Positions 24,666 to 33,570 of a DNA stretch of 53,073 nucleotides are shown here, piece by piece. Below the pieces are notes generated by a model. That model saw nothing but the letters and a program-made list of their open reading frames with translations, was not told where the DNA came from and searched no databases. The position numbers were made by a program, and so were the translations under genes. Position 1 is the first letter of the stretch; each line of letters begins with the position of its first letter. This DNA comes from an uncultured Oscillospiraceae bacterium. Its GTDB lineage: Bacteria; Bacillota; Clostridia; Oscillospirales; Oscillospiraceae. The stretch covers positions 5,138-58,210 of the forward strand of contig CAJTUD010000002.1 in the NCBI GenBank assembly GCA_910579725.1, given 5' to 3'.

Positions 24666-25688
24666 CTACTGGAGGGATTCCAGCGGACTTGCGGTTTTTC
24701 CATCCATGAACTCCAGAACCTGCCGCACCTCATCCTCATCCGTAATCACAGCGGGACAATAGTTGTTCCCGGTACTGCCAGTGTAAACATAACAGGGAAT
24801 GATCTCGCCGGTCTTGCTCTCCAGCTGTCCATCTCCGTCGATATGCAGCTTCAGCTGATAGATGATTGTCCGATTCTCCGGGTATTTGCTGCCTCCATAG
24901 CAAAAATTTCCCATGGAATAGACAATATCCGTTCCCTGATACGTTTCTCTGGGCTGAAGCACATGAGGATGGTTTCCTATCACCAGATCCGCTCCTGCAT
25001 CCACCAGCCTGCGGGAAGCCCGCTGCCGCCAGTCCTCGGGCGCATGGGCCTTCTCCTTCCCGCCATGGTAGAAGACAATCTGAAAATCAGATTCCTCCTC
25101 CGCTTTTTGAATCCGGCGGACAATCTCGTTCGCCTGTCCCTCGTTCCACAGGCCATGGCAGATCACAGCAATCCGATAGCCCTCCTTCTCAAAATAAAAG
25201 GTCCTGCTGTTGCTGCCATACAGCAGCCCGGCAGCCTCTACGGCCGCAATGGTGTCCTTGGTGCCCTCAGGGCCATAATCGCCTGTGTGGTTGTTGGCCA
25301 AAGATACCGCCTCCACACCGGAGGAGGTCAGAATTTCCGCGTTGGAGGATGGTCCCCGGTACCAGTAAGCGGGGTCATGGTCCTTCTCCTTCTCCGCCAG
25401 CGCCCGGTCTGTCAGAACGTTCTCCAGATTGACCACTGTCAGGTCGTCCGACAAGAAGATCGGCGCAACGTTCTGAAGAAAGTAGGATGGATCGCTCTTT
25501 TGGGCGTAAGCGCTGAAATTTCCGGCAATGGTTTCGTTCCTGTAGGAGGCCAGCATCACATCGCCTGCAAAGCTGATCACAATGTCAACGCCCTCTTCCG
25601 GTTCCTCCCATTCCTCTGCAACATTCGCCGCCCCGGCTCCGCTGCACAGCAACAGACACGCCAGCAATAGAAGCAACATTCGTTTCAT
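24666..25688 (-). CDS. CapA family (poly-gamma-glutamate synthesis type) secreted metallophosphatase-like protein
   Basis: A 340-residue protein with an N-terminal signal sequence (MKRMLLLLLACLLLCSGAGA). The CapA/PGA_cap fold is shown by SFAGDVMLA, VVNLENVLTD, VSLANNHTGDYG, IVFYHGGKE and VIGNHPHVLQ, all in the expected order. These metal-binding Asp, Asn and His motifs resemble calcineurin-like phosphatases. In Bacillus CapA takes part in poly-gamma-glutamate capsule synthesis, but no capBC partners are here, so the role in this organism is open. It starts at ATG 25688. It has its own promoter and a shared terminator. Confidence 0.9.
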   Translation of the reverse strand: MKRMLLLLLACLLLCSGAGAANVAEEWEEPEEGVDIVISFAGDVMLASYRNETIAGNFSAYAQKSDPSYFLQNVAPIFLSDDLTVVNLENVLTDRALAEKEKDHDPAYWYRGPSSNAEILTSSGVEAVSLANNHTGDYGPEGTKDTIAAVEAAGLLYGSNSRTFYFEKEGYRIAVICHGLWNEGQANEIVRRIQKAEEESDFQIVFYHGGKEKAHAPEDWRQRASRRLVDAGADLVIGNHPHVLQPRETYQGTDIVYSMGNFCYGGSKYPENRTIIYQLKLHIDGDGQLESKTGEIIPCYVYTGSTGNNYCPAVITDEDEVRQVLEFMDGKTASPLESLQ

Positions 25689-25793
25689 CCCTCAAGCCGC
25701 CTTCCCTTTTCCCTAAAAGTCCGTCCCGCATCTTCCCTTCTGCATCGCACCGGGAACCCGTCCGGATATCTTATTATATTTTTCCTTTTTGTC

Positions 25794-25822
25794 AGTATAC
25801 CATATCCGACAGATTCCCGCAA
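25794..25822 (-). promoter_or_regulatory. Promoter of the capA-like gene
   Basis: Read on the minus strand: TTGCGG, a 17-base spacer, TATACT, about 105 bases before the start codon. Confidence 0.6.
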
Positions 25823-25905
25823 GGACAAAATGGCGCTTCCCAGCGCCGTTCCTGCGGTATGGCTCTCCCGACGCTTTTTCCAAAGCGGGCTGAAACACAT
25901 CTGCT

Positions 25906-27072
25906 CTATCTGATTCTCAGTCCCCGCTCCTTCAGCCGCCGGTAGACAAATTCTCGGAAAAGCGTATACGCCACCGAAGCCAGCGGAATGGATACCAGCA
26001 TGCCCACCACACCCATGAGGCTGCCGCCAATGCTGACCGCCGCCAGCACCCAGATGGAGGGCAGGCCCACAGAGGAGCCGACCACATGGGGATAGATCAG
26101 ATTTCCCTCCACCTGCTGGAGCGTCAGGAACAGGATCACAAAGATCAGCGCCTGCATCGGCGACACCATTAACAGAAGGAACGCGCCTACAATACAGCCA
26201 ATGAATGCGCCTACGATTGGAATCAGCGCCGTCACGGCAATAAGACATCCCACCAGCAGAGCGTAAGGCATCTGCAGCAGCGTCATGGACAGGAAAAACA
26301 TAGCCCCCAGGATCACCGCCTCCACGCACTGACCGGTAATGAAGCTGGAGAACACCTTATGGCTGAGCGAGCAGACTCTTACCACCTGGTCCGCTCCTTT
26401 TTCCGGCATCAGCGCGTACAGCGCTTTGCGGCACTGCGTACCCAGTTTCTCCTTTTGCAGCAGCAGATAAAGCGCAAAAATCAGAGAAATGAATCCGGCG
26501 CTTACCGCGCTAAATACCCGCATGGTGGCAGAAATAGTGGTGGAAACCACACTGCCCACTCCGGTAGTGAGAAAATCCCACAGATTTTTCGCCAGTCCGG
26601 CCCAGTCCACCGACAGATTCTCCAGCCGGCTTGTGATCTCCGGATAAGCTGCAAACTGTTCCTCCGCCCAAGCCGCCAGACGATTGAACGCATTGGCGGC
26701 ATAGCCGCCCAGACTGCCGATGCTCTCTGCCAATTGCGGCACAACCACCAGTACCAGCAACAGCACAACTGCCGCCAGCAGCACAATGGTCAGCAGCAGG
26801 CTCAAAGCCCGCGTCAGCATGGGAGACAGGCCCTTCCGGTTCTTTTTCCCCTTCCTCTCGGAGGAACGAGAGAACAGCTTCCGCTCCAAAAAACTCATGG
26901 GCACATTCAGAATAAAGGCGATGGCTGCGCCCACAAACAGCGGGGAGACAATTCCCCACAAAAACCGCAACGCGCCGATCACTACATCCAGCCTCTGTAC
27001 TCCGACCAGCAGCAGCACCGTGAATACGATCAACAGCATGATCCGCTTCATCGTCGTTTTGGAAAGTTCCAT
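25906..27072 (-). CDS. AI-2E family transporter (eight-helix permease)
   Basis: A 388-residue integral membrane protein with about eight predicted helices and a long extracytoplasmic loop between the third and fourth (SLGGYAANAFNRLAAWAEEQ). The C-terminal PIVGAFIGCIVGAFLLL and LQQVEGNLIYPHVVGSSVGLP segments are signatures of the AI-2E/PerM/YtvI superfamily. Members export autoinducer-2, act as Na+/H+ antiporters, or have unknown substrates; the presence of luxS 25 kb away is not evidence of linkage. ATG 27072 is used because GGGAGG lies 6 bases before it; the next upstream ATG overlaps that site. Confidence 0.88.
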   Translation of the reverse strand: MELSKTTMKRIMLLIVFTVLLLVGVQRLDVVIGALRFLWGIVSPLFVGAAIAFILNVPMSFLERKLFSRSSERKGKKNRKGLSPMLTRALSLLLTIVLLAAVVLLLVLVVVPQLAESIGSLGGYAANAFNRLAAWAEEQFAAYPEITSRLENLSVDWAGLAKNLWDFLTTGVGSVVSTTISATMRVFSAVSAGFISLIFALYLLLQKEKLGTQCRKALYALMPEKGADQVVRVCSLSHKVFSSFITGQCVEAVILGAMFFLSMTLLQMPYALLVGCLIAVTALIPIVGAFIGCIVGAFLLLMVSPMQALIFVILFLTLQQVEGNLIYPHVVGSSVGLPSIWVLAAVSIGGSLMGVVGMLVSIPLASVAYTLFREFVYRRLKERGLRIR

Positions 27073-27120
27073 TTCCATCCTCCCTGCCGCCTTTGGGGCG
27101 GCTTTTACCATAATGTACCT

Positions 27121-27149
27121 ATCCTACCGCTTACGAGCAGTTTCGTCAA
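27121..27149 (-). promoter_or_regulatory. Promoter of the AI-2E family gene
   Basis: Read on the minus strand: TTGACG, a 17-base spacer, TAGGAT, about 50 bases before the start codon. Confidence 0.6.
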
Positions 27150-27539
27150 GAAATAGTTTGTAAACACTTAGGGAACTCTCACGAAAATTTTCCCCAGTCG
27201 TTTCAAAGCCCGTGGATCCCAGAATAAAGCAACACCACCGGAGTTGTCCGCTCCGTGGACATTAAAGCGGACAAGGTGATTCTCCACTTGCAGTGAAAAA
27301 GCATTTGAGATCGTACAGGAATTCCTTACTGACATATTGCAGATCAGTCAGAATATTTTGCGCTGTATGTTGCCGAATCCCTTAGCGGCGACTATTACAG
27401 ACCCCCAACAGAGCGATATTGATACTGCTGTTATTGTCCTTGATACCGACGCTGTCAGCCAATCCGTCCCTGCCGCTCTCCAATATGAGCCGAGGCTCTC
27501 CGGCACGAATGCCAGGGAGCCTCGGTCCACTTATAGCGC
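27150..27539. other. Gene-free stretch downstream of adhE
   Basis: About 390 bases with no supported gene. The short plus-strand ORF near 27337 lacks a ribosome-binding site. The stretch may contain decayed coding sequence. Its adhE-proximal end holds the hairpin listed at 27490. Confidence 0.5.
27490..27525 (-). terminator. Hairpin after adhE, probable terminator
   Basis: Outer stem CCGAGGCTC / GAGCCTCGG, inner stem GGCA / TGCC, with a 4-base loop. It lies 15 bases past the adhE stop codon. The T-run is weak (the minus strand continues CTCATATTGG). The flanking CTCATATTG is also found beside the hairpin at 34956. Confidence 0.55.
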
Positions 27540-30143
27540 TTACTTGCCGTAATAAGCCTTCAGATACATCTCCTTGATCTCGCTCATCAGCGGGTAGCGG
27601 GGGTTCGCGCCGGTGCACTGGTCGTCGAATGCCTGCTCCACCATGGCGTCCAGCGTATCCAGGAAGTATTTTTCATCCACGCCGTAGTCTTTGATGGTGG
27701 CCTTGACGCCTACGGCCTTTTTCAGCTCCTCGATCTTCTCAATGAGCTTCTTCACCGCGTCCTCGTCGCTCTTGGCACTGATACCGCAGAAGCGGGCGCA
27801 CTCGGCGTACCGGGCCATGGTGTGGGGGTACTGATACTGGGAGAAGGTGCCCATTTTCGGGGGAACCTCGGCAGAGTTGAACTCCACTACCAGGGAGATC
27901 ATCAGGGCGTTGGCGATGCCGTGGGGCAGATGGTGGAACGCCCCCAGCTTATGGGCCATGGAGTGACACACCCCCAGGAAAGCGTTGGCAAAGGCCATGC
28001 CCGCCATGCAGGAAGCGTCGGCCATCTTCTGCCGGGCTTCCAGATCGGTGCCGTCGTTATAGGCCCGGGGCAGGTACTCGAAGACGCTCTTCATGGCCTT
28101 CAGGGCCAGTCCGTCAGTATAATCGGTAGCCATGATAGATGCGTATGCCTCCAGCGCATGGGTCAGCACGTCCACGCCGCTGGCGGAGGTCAGGCCCTTG
28201 GGCTGACTCATCATATTGTCAACATCCACGATAGCCATGTTGGGCAGCAACTCGTAGTCTGCCAAGGGATACTTCACCCCGGTTTCCTGGTCGGTGATGA
28301 CGGCGAAGGGTGTCACTTCGCTGCCGGTACCAGAGGAGGTGGGGATGGCAACGAAGTAAGCCTTCTCCCCCATCTTGGGGAAGGTATAAACACGCTTGCG
28401 GATATCTACGAAGCGCATTGCCAGATCCTGGAAGTCCACCTCGGGGTGCTCATACATAACCCACATGATTTTACCCGCATCCATGGCGGAGCCGCCGCCC
28501 AGGGCGATGATCACATCCGGCTGGAAGGCCGCCATGGCCTTGGCGCCCTCCTGGGCATTGGCCAGGGTAGGATCGGGCTGAACATTGGAGAACACAGTAT
28601 AGGTGATGCCCAGCTCATCCAGCTTGTCGGTGATAGGCTTGGTATAGCCGTTCTGATAGAGGAAGGAATCTGTGACCAGAAACGCTTTCTTCTTCCCCAT
28701 CACGTCCCGCAGCTCATTGAGGGCAACGGGCATGGATCCCTTCTTGAAGTAAACCTTCTGGGGGGTGCGGAACCAGAGCATATTCTCTCTCCTCTCAGCC
28801 ACAGATTTGATATTGATAAGGTGCATAGGACCTACATTTTCACTGACGGAGTTGTTGCCCCAGGAGCCGCAGCCCAAAGTCAGGGAGGGACGCAGCTTGA
28901 AGTTGTACAGATCGCCAATGCCGCCGTGGCTGGAGGGAGTATTGACCACCACGCGGCAGGCCTTCATGGCGTTCACGAACTGGTCATAGCGGTCGGTACG
29001 GCTGGGGTTGATGTACAGAGAGGCGGTATGGCCGATGCCGCCGTCTTCCACCAGCTGCTCCGCGTTGGCAACCGCCTGCTCAAAGGTCTCGGCGCGATAC
29101 ATGGCCAGCACAGGAGACAGCTTCTCATGGGCGAAGGGCTCGGAGATATCCACGCTCTCCACCTCGCCAATGAGGATCTTGGCAGTAGCGGGGACCGTTA
29201 CACCAGCCATTTCGGCAATTCTAGGGGCGGGCTGACCCACAATTTTGGCGTTCAGTGCGCCATTGATGAGAATGGTGCTGCGGAGCTTATCCAGCTCATC
29301 GCCTTTAAGGAAATAGCAGCCCCGGGCGGCAAACTCCTGCTTTACCGCATCATAGATGGAGTCCATGACGGTAACAGACTGCTCGCTGGCGCAGATCATG
29401 CCGTTATCGAAGGTCTTGGAATGGATAATGGAACTGACGGCCATCTTGATGTCGGCACTGTCATCAATGACCACAGGCACGTTGCCCGCGCCCACACCCA
29501 CAGCGGGCTTGCCGGAGGAGTAAGCGGCCTTTACCATGCCGGGGCCACCGGTAGCCAGAATCAGGTCCGCCTCCTGCATGACCTGGTTGGTCAGCTCCAG
29601 AGAAGGCACGTCAATCCAGCCGATGATCCCTTCGGGAGCCCCCGCCTTGACAGCGGCGTCCAGAACCACCTTGGCAGCGGCAATGGTGCAGGCCTTGGCC
29701 CGGGGATGGGGGGAGAAAATGATGGCGTTGCGGGTTTTCAAGGCGATGAGTGCCTTGAAGATGGCGGTAGAAGTCGGGTTAGTGGTGGGAATAACGGCGG
29801 CGATGAGGCCCACGGGCTCCGCAATCTTCTTGAACCCGAATGCCTTGTCTTCCTCGATGACGCCGCAGGTCTTCATATTTTTATAGGCGTTGTAGATGTA
29901 CTCAGCGGCGTAGTGGTTCTTGATGACCTTGTCCTCCACCACGCCCATGCCCGTCTCCTCCACGGCCATCTTGGCCAGAGGGATACGCTGCATGTTGGCG
30001 GCCTTGGCGGCCTCAAAGAAAATGCGGTCCACCTGCTCCTGGGAGTAGGTCGCAAAGGTCCGCTGGGCCTGCCGCATGGCGGTAAGTTTGGCGGTGAGGG
30101 CCTCGGCGGTGTCAATGACAGCAGGGATGTTGTTGTCAGCCAT
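27540..30143 (-). CDS. adhE: Bifunctional acetaldehyde-CoA/alcohol dehydrogenase AdhE
   Basis: Reduces acetyl-CoA to acetaldehyde and then ethanol with two NADH, regenerating NAD+ in fermentation; it forms spirosome filaments. The 867-residue protein has an N-terminal aldehyde dehydrogenase domain (GVGAGNVPVVID; catalytic Cys in GMICASEQ) and a C-terminal iron alcohol dehydrogenase domain (GGGSAMDAGKIMW, IPTSSGTGSEVTPFAV, and iron ligands in GVDVLTHALEAY and HSMAHKLGAFHHLPHG). ATG 30143 is chosen because GGAGG lies 8 bases before it; the ATG five codons upstream contains that site. It has a strong promoter with two Rex-like operators, which fits control by the NADH/NAD+ ratio. Confidence 0.97.
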   Translation of the reverse strand: MADNNIPAVIDTAEALTAKLTAMRQAQRTFATYSQEQVDRIFFEAAKAANMQRIPLAKMAVEETGMGVVEDKVIKNHYAAEYIYNAYKNMKTCGVIEEDKAFGFKKIAEPVGLIAAVIPTTNPTSTAIFKALIALKTRNAIIFSPHPRAKACTIAAAKVVLDAAVKAGAPEGIIGWIDVPSLELTNQVMQEADLILATGGPGMVKAAYSSGKPAVGVGAGNVPVVIDDSADIKMAVSSIIHSKTFDNGMICASEQSVTVMDSIYDAVKQEFAARGCYFLKGDELDKLRSTILINGALNAKIVGQPAPRIAEMAGVTVPATAKILIGEVESVDISEPFAHEKLSPVLAMYRAETFEQAVANAEQLVEDGGIGHTASLYINPSRTDRYDQFVNAMKACRVVVNTPSSHGGIGDLYNFKLRPSLTLGCGSWGNNSVSENVGPMHLINIKSVAERRENMLWFRTPQKVYFKKGSMPVALNELRDVMGKKKAFLVTDSFLYQNGYTKPITDKLDELGITYTVFSNVQPDPTLANAQEGAKAMAAFQPDVIIALGGGSAMDAGKIMWVMYEHPEVDFQDLAMRFVDIRKRVYTFPKMGEKAYFVAIPTSSGTGSEVTPFAVITDQETGVKYPLADYELLPNMAIVDVDNMMSQPKGLTSASGVDVLTHALEAYASIMATDYTDGLALKAMKSVFEYLPRAYNDGTDLEARQKMADASCMAGMAFANAFLGVCHSMAHKLGAFHHLPHGIANALMISLVVEFNSAEVPPKMGTFSQYQYPHTMARYAECARFCGISAKSDEDAVKKLIEKIEELKKAVGVKATIKDYGVDEKYFLDTLDAMVEQAFDDQCTGANPRYPLMSEIKEMYLKAYYGK

Positions 30144-30186
30144 TTCAATGTCCTCCATTCAAATTGTCTGCAATCCGTCGGATTGG

Positions 30187-30204
30187 TTGTTAATCATTTA
30201 ACGA
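30187..30204. promoter_or_regulatory. Rex-like operator in the adhE leader
   Basis: TTGTTAATCATTTAACGA differs from the established Firmicutes Rex consensus TTGTTAA-N4-TTAACAA at one of 14 defined positions. It lies in the adhE 5' untranslated region, about 14-31 bases after the -10 box. Confidence 0.7.
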
Positions 30205-30217
30205 TCTTACTGTGGGC

Positions 30218-30246
30218 AGTATACTATATTGTTAAAGTTTTGTCAA
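30218..30246 (-). promoter_or_regulatory. Promoter of adhE
   Basis: Read on the minus strand: a perfect TTGACA, a 17-base spacer, TATACT, about 75 bases before the start codon. Confidence 0.85.
30229..30246. promoter_or_regulatory. Second Rex-like operator, overlapping the adhE -35 box and spacer
   Basis: Read on the minus strand, TTGACAAAACTTTAACAA: the right half-site is perfect and the left half has two mismatches that create the -35 box. A repressor bound here would block RNA polymerase directly. Confidence 0.55.
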
Positions 30247-30321
30247 TATGGTTTATTGGAAATTCTGTACAAAAAAAACGGCATATCCCCCAAGGGGTAT
30301 GAGGGATACGCCCAAAACAGG

Positions 30322-31186
30322 TTAATCAGGTTCGGTATATGCGCTAACTTTCTGAAAGGCGGCGGCCAATTGGAAAAAAGCACCTTTTCGGCCAATCAGC
30401 TCCTCCCATGTGCCTTGTTCCACAATCTCTCCGCCCTGCAGGAGGAAGATTTTGTTGTAACGCTGCATATTTTCCTTATAGATCCGGTGGGTAATCGTCA
30501 ATATCCCAACATTTTCCAGGGAAAAAATGACCTTTTCTATCTCCAGAGCATTTCGGTTGTCCAGGGATGCCGCAATCTCATCACAGATCATAAAGCGGGG
30601 CCGCATCGCCAAGCACCGGGCCAGCCCGATCCGCTGGGCCCCACCAACGCATATTTCCTGCCCCACTCCAGAGCAAGGCCGATATCACTCAGAATCTGCG
30701 CACCCTCCCGGTAGGCAAAGGATACGTGATCCAGCACAACGCGGTCTGTCCGCCGAACTGGCGGCAGAACGGCGGCCCCCTCCTCCGCAGAAATCTCACG
30801 CATCTGCGCTGCGTTAGCCTGGAACAGCTTCCGCGTCCACGGTGAGCTTCGAGAGCCGCCCGGTGCTGCCGGTTTTCAGAAACTGCTGAACACGCTGCCG
30901 GAAGAAGCTGCTGAAATATTGAAAGCGCAGTTGTCTGGTACATGCCGTTTTGATCTTCAGCCTCTGCACATTTTCCAGATAAGCGGCCAGCACATCCGCA
31001 AGGACCAGCGCAGCCGCCCAGGCAGAGGCGCGGACAAAAGCGGACAGATCCTCCGGACAGCCCAGCGTCAATGACGGGCTGCAAAGACATGGCGAAAAAA
31101 GTCGATGCCATGATGCAAAGAGGGGCGAATAGAAGATACCACAGCATGTCCGCTTTTTTCATATCTCTCAAGATATTCTGCATCAC
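30322..31186 (-). pseudogene. ABC half-transporter relic, several frameshifts and deletions
   Basis: The minus strand begins MMQNILRDMKKADMLWYLLF and runs into an ABC membrane domain. A frameshift near 31065 follows; the membrane domain continues in another frame (LSAFVRASAWAAALVLADVL, QYFSSFFRQRVQQFLKTGS) and breaks off near 30820. The nucleotide-binding domain then appears (VVLDHVSFAYREGAQILSDI) with Walker A GPSGSG, cut short near 30660. It restarts close to the signature motif (ARCLAMRPRFMICDEIAASLD) and carries the switch His (ILTITHRIY) to a normal end at 30322. Missing parts include most of the membrane domain and the region between Walker A and the signature. Non-functional. Confidence 0.85.
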
Positions 31187-31286
31187 AGAATTCTTCTTTC
31201 CTTATTCCATCCCCCTTTTTTCAGAAAAGTGTTTCCACTGCATAAGCTTTAAAATATCAAGCTTATTTCCAGAAAAATAACATGAT

Positions 31287-31697
31287 TTAACATACTACCG
31301 ATTGCCATGCAAAAGGCAGTAAATCTTTTGCCTTCACTTTAATCAAATTTCCATTTTCGTCGTTCACAATCACTTTTATATCAGGACAATACTCAAATAG
31401 CATTTGCCTACAGTTCCCGCATGGCGGGATAACATAGTTCAAGTGTTTATCGTGAACCGCGACAATCGTATCAAAATCTCTTTCACCTGCCGAAATAGCA
31501 GCTCCAATTGTTATGTATTCTGCACAAGAGCCATGTATTCCGTCACAATTTACACCCCTATAGATGCTGCCATTTTTGCATAGAGTTGCACACCCAACAG
31601 TATGATTGTATATTTCATCGTCAAAATTTTCTTTCAACACCGTAAGGGCAATATCTATCAGCACTTTATCATTGTCATTCAATTCATATCTTTTCAT
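31287..31697 (-). CDS. cdd: Cytidine deaminase family protein, AT-rich
   Basis: A 136-residue zinc hydrolase. The active-site pair is SCAEYI (Cys ligand and catalytic Glu) near residues 58-63 and PPCGNCRQ (two Cys ligands) near 91-98. The family deaminates cytidine or deoxycytidine to uridine forms in pyrimidine salvage; blasticidin-S deaminases share the same motifs, so the substrate is not certain. The ribosome-binding site (AGAGAAA) is weak. Base composition is far more AT-rich than the neighbours, and the gene sits between an ABC relic and a gene-free stretch, which suggests recent acquisition. The frame is intact. Confidence 0.82.
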   Translation of the reverse strand: MKRYELNDNDKVLIDIALTVLKENFDDEIYNHTVGCATLCKNGSIYRGVNCDGIHGSCAEYITIGAAISAGERDFDTIVAVHDKHLNYVIPPCGNCRQMLFEYCPDIKVIVNDENGNLIKVKAKDLLPFAWQSVVC

Positions 31698-32063
31698 AAT
31701 GATTTCTCTGGATACACAATTCCGAAAAGGGGAGTTCCATTTTCAGAGAGATCGGCCAAACGGCCATGCCAGTATTAAAAATCTGCATAGACACAATTGA
31801 AATTCCTCCCGGCAGTATACAAATCAGTATTGGAGGCCACACAGGAGCCCCTCCCGTCCTGCCAGCCATACGGAACTATTTATCTGTCCCATTCCGCAAA
31901 AATATAGGTCTCTCCATATCCCCTATACCCGATAGATTCAGCAAGAGCTGCAAACACGATATTATCTGCGCGGCACTCTCACTGAGGGCAAATCTCCTTT
32001 TCCATCAGGCGGCGGGCCGCCAGCGCCATTGAACCATTCTCCCCCGTATCGCTGGTACAGCCC
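31698..32063. other. Gene-free stretch between the deaminase and galT
   Basis: About 365 bases of mixed composition. The ORFs here (for example 31766-32032 on the plus strand) lack ribosome-binding sites and recognisable features. It may carry the deaminase promoter and 3' sequence after galT, but no convincing signal was seen. Confidence 0.45.
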
Positions 32064-33554
32064 TTATTTTACCGACGCCGCAAACCGCAGGAAGGCTTCC
32101 CTCCCCTGCGCATCGCACTTGAATACCCCGGCGTGTTCCAGAACCCGGGCAAAAACGCGCCCAACCTCGTCCCGGAGAATACCATCCACATTTTCCGCCG
32201 TGAAAGCGTACCGCTCCCGCAGTTCCGAAGCCCAGGGGGCGTGCTTGGCCAGCTCTTCATCTGCCGCCGGGTCGCCGCCGGAAACCAGCACTTCTCCCAG
32301 CCGGGAAAGCTCCCCTTTCAAGCGGGCGGGCAGGACCGCAAGCCCCATGACCTCAATCAGCCCAATGTTCTCCTTTTTGATGTGGTGAAGCTCGGCGTGG
32401 GGATGGTAGACGCCCATGGGGTGCTCCGGAGTGGTAATATTGTTGCGGAGCACCAGGTCCAGCTCGTACTGACCATTCCGCATCCGGGCAATGGGGGTAA
32501 TGGTATTGTGGGGCTCTCCATCGGTTTCGGCATAGACGAAAGCGGCCTCATCCGTGTAACTTCGCCACGCGGTCAGTATCTTCTCTGCCAGATCCACCAG
32601 CCGGGTATCATCGGCACAGCGCAGCCGCAGAACAGACAGGGGCCAATGGACGATGCCGACAGAGACGTCCTCGAAGCCGGAGAAGCGCACTTCCCGCTCC
32701 ACCGGAGCCCGCTCCATGGCGAAGGTGTAGCGTCCGCCCTGGAAATGATCATGGCTGAGAATAGAGCCGCCCACAATGGGCAGATCAGCATTGGACCCCA
32801 CAAAATAGTGGGGATACTGAATGACAAAATCCAGCAGCTTCCGAAAGGCAGACCGGTCAATTTTCATAGGCGTATGCCGGCCGTTGAACACAATGCAGTG
32901 CTCATTATAATAGACATACGGGGAGTACTGAAGGAACCATTCGTTGCCATCGATCGTGACCGGAATGACGCGGTGATTGCCCCGGGCAGGGTGATTGATC
33001 CGGCCCGCGTAGCCCTCATTTTCTTTGCAGAGCTGGCACTTGGGATACCCGCCCTGAGGTGCCGATCTGGCGGCGGCAATGGCCTTGGGATCCTTCTCCG
33101 GTTTGGAGAGATTGATGGTGATATCCAGGTCCCCGTATTCCGTTTCAGTCACCCATTTCACATCCTTGGCAATACGGTACCGGCGGATATAATCTGTGTC
33201 CTGACTGAAGGCATAGTACCAGTCCGTGGCCGCTCTCCTGTCCGCCGCCTCCAGCCTGCGGAAATGGTCGATCACCCAGCTGGGACGGGGCGTCAGGACG
33301 CCCATGAGTTTAGTATCCAAGAGATCCCGGCTGGTGACATCATTGTCAATCAGCCCCCGGGCCGCCGCGCTGTCCAGAATGCGGGCCAGAATGGTTTCCA
33401 GCTCTATCCCGGCGGGCGCTTCCTTCGGCTCCTCAAAGGAGTCCAGCTCCAGCACCGTGAGAATCTGGTTCACCGCCCACGTTCTGTCCGCAGGCTCTAT
33501 CAGCTTCTTGTCCACAGCATACCGCACCAGGGCAGCAATTTCATAATCCACCAT
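32064..33554 (-). CDS. galT: UTP-hexose-1-phosphate uridylyltransferase, GalT class II
   Basis: Leloir pathway enzyme that exchanges UMP between UDP-glucose and galactose-1-phosphate. The 496 residues match the Gram-positive class II type, longer than the E. coli enzyme (about 350). Visible features are CQLCKENEGYAGRINHPARGNHR, and GGSILSHDHFQGGRY, which carries the nucleophilic His within an HxHxQ-like segment; also HPHAELHHIKKENIGLIEVMGLA. Start ATG 33554 follows AAAGGGGAA. It is 16 bases downstream of galK and so in one operon with it. No galE or galM is in the window. Confidence 0.95.
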   Translation of the reverse strand: MVDYEIAALVRYAVDKKLIEPADRTWAVNQILTVLELDSFEEPKEAPAGIELETILARILDSAAARGLIDNDVTSRDLLDTKLMGVLTPRPSWVIDHFRRLEAADRRAATDWYYAFSQDTDYIRRYRIAKDVKWVTETEYGDLDITINLSKPEKDPKAIAAARSAPQGGYPKCQLCKENEGYAGRINHPARGNHRVIPVTIDGNEWFLQYSPYVYYNEHCIVFNGRHTPMKIDRSAFRKLLDFVIQYPHYFVGSNADLPIVGGSILSHDHFQGGRYTFAMERAPVEREVRFSGFEDVSVGIVHWPLSVLRLRCADDTRLVDLAEKILTAWRSYTDEAAFVYAETDGEPHNTITPIARMRNGQYELDLVLRNNITTPEHPMGVYHPHAELHHIKKENIGLIEVMGLAVLPARLKGELSRLGEVLVSGGDPAADEELAKHAPWASELRERYAFTAENVDGILRDEVGRVFARVLEHAGVFKCDAQGREAFLRFAASVK

Positions 33555-33570
33555 CTGTACTTCCCCTTTC

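Noticed and set aside
25906..27072. AI-2 exporter working with LuxS
   Set aside because: The AI-2E family name is broad and luxS is 25 kb away in another operon; no link can be drawn.
27822..30302. 826-codon open frame on the plus strand opposite adhE
   Set aside because: It is the antisense shadow of a highly biased, GC-rich gene. The translated sequence is rich in Gly, His and Val with no domain, and there is no ribosome-binding site.
31766..32032. 88-codon plus-strand ORF upstream of galT
   Set aside because: No ribosome-binding site, irregular composition, no recognised features.
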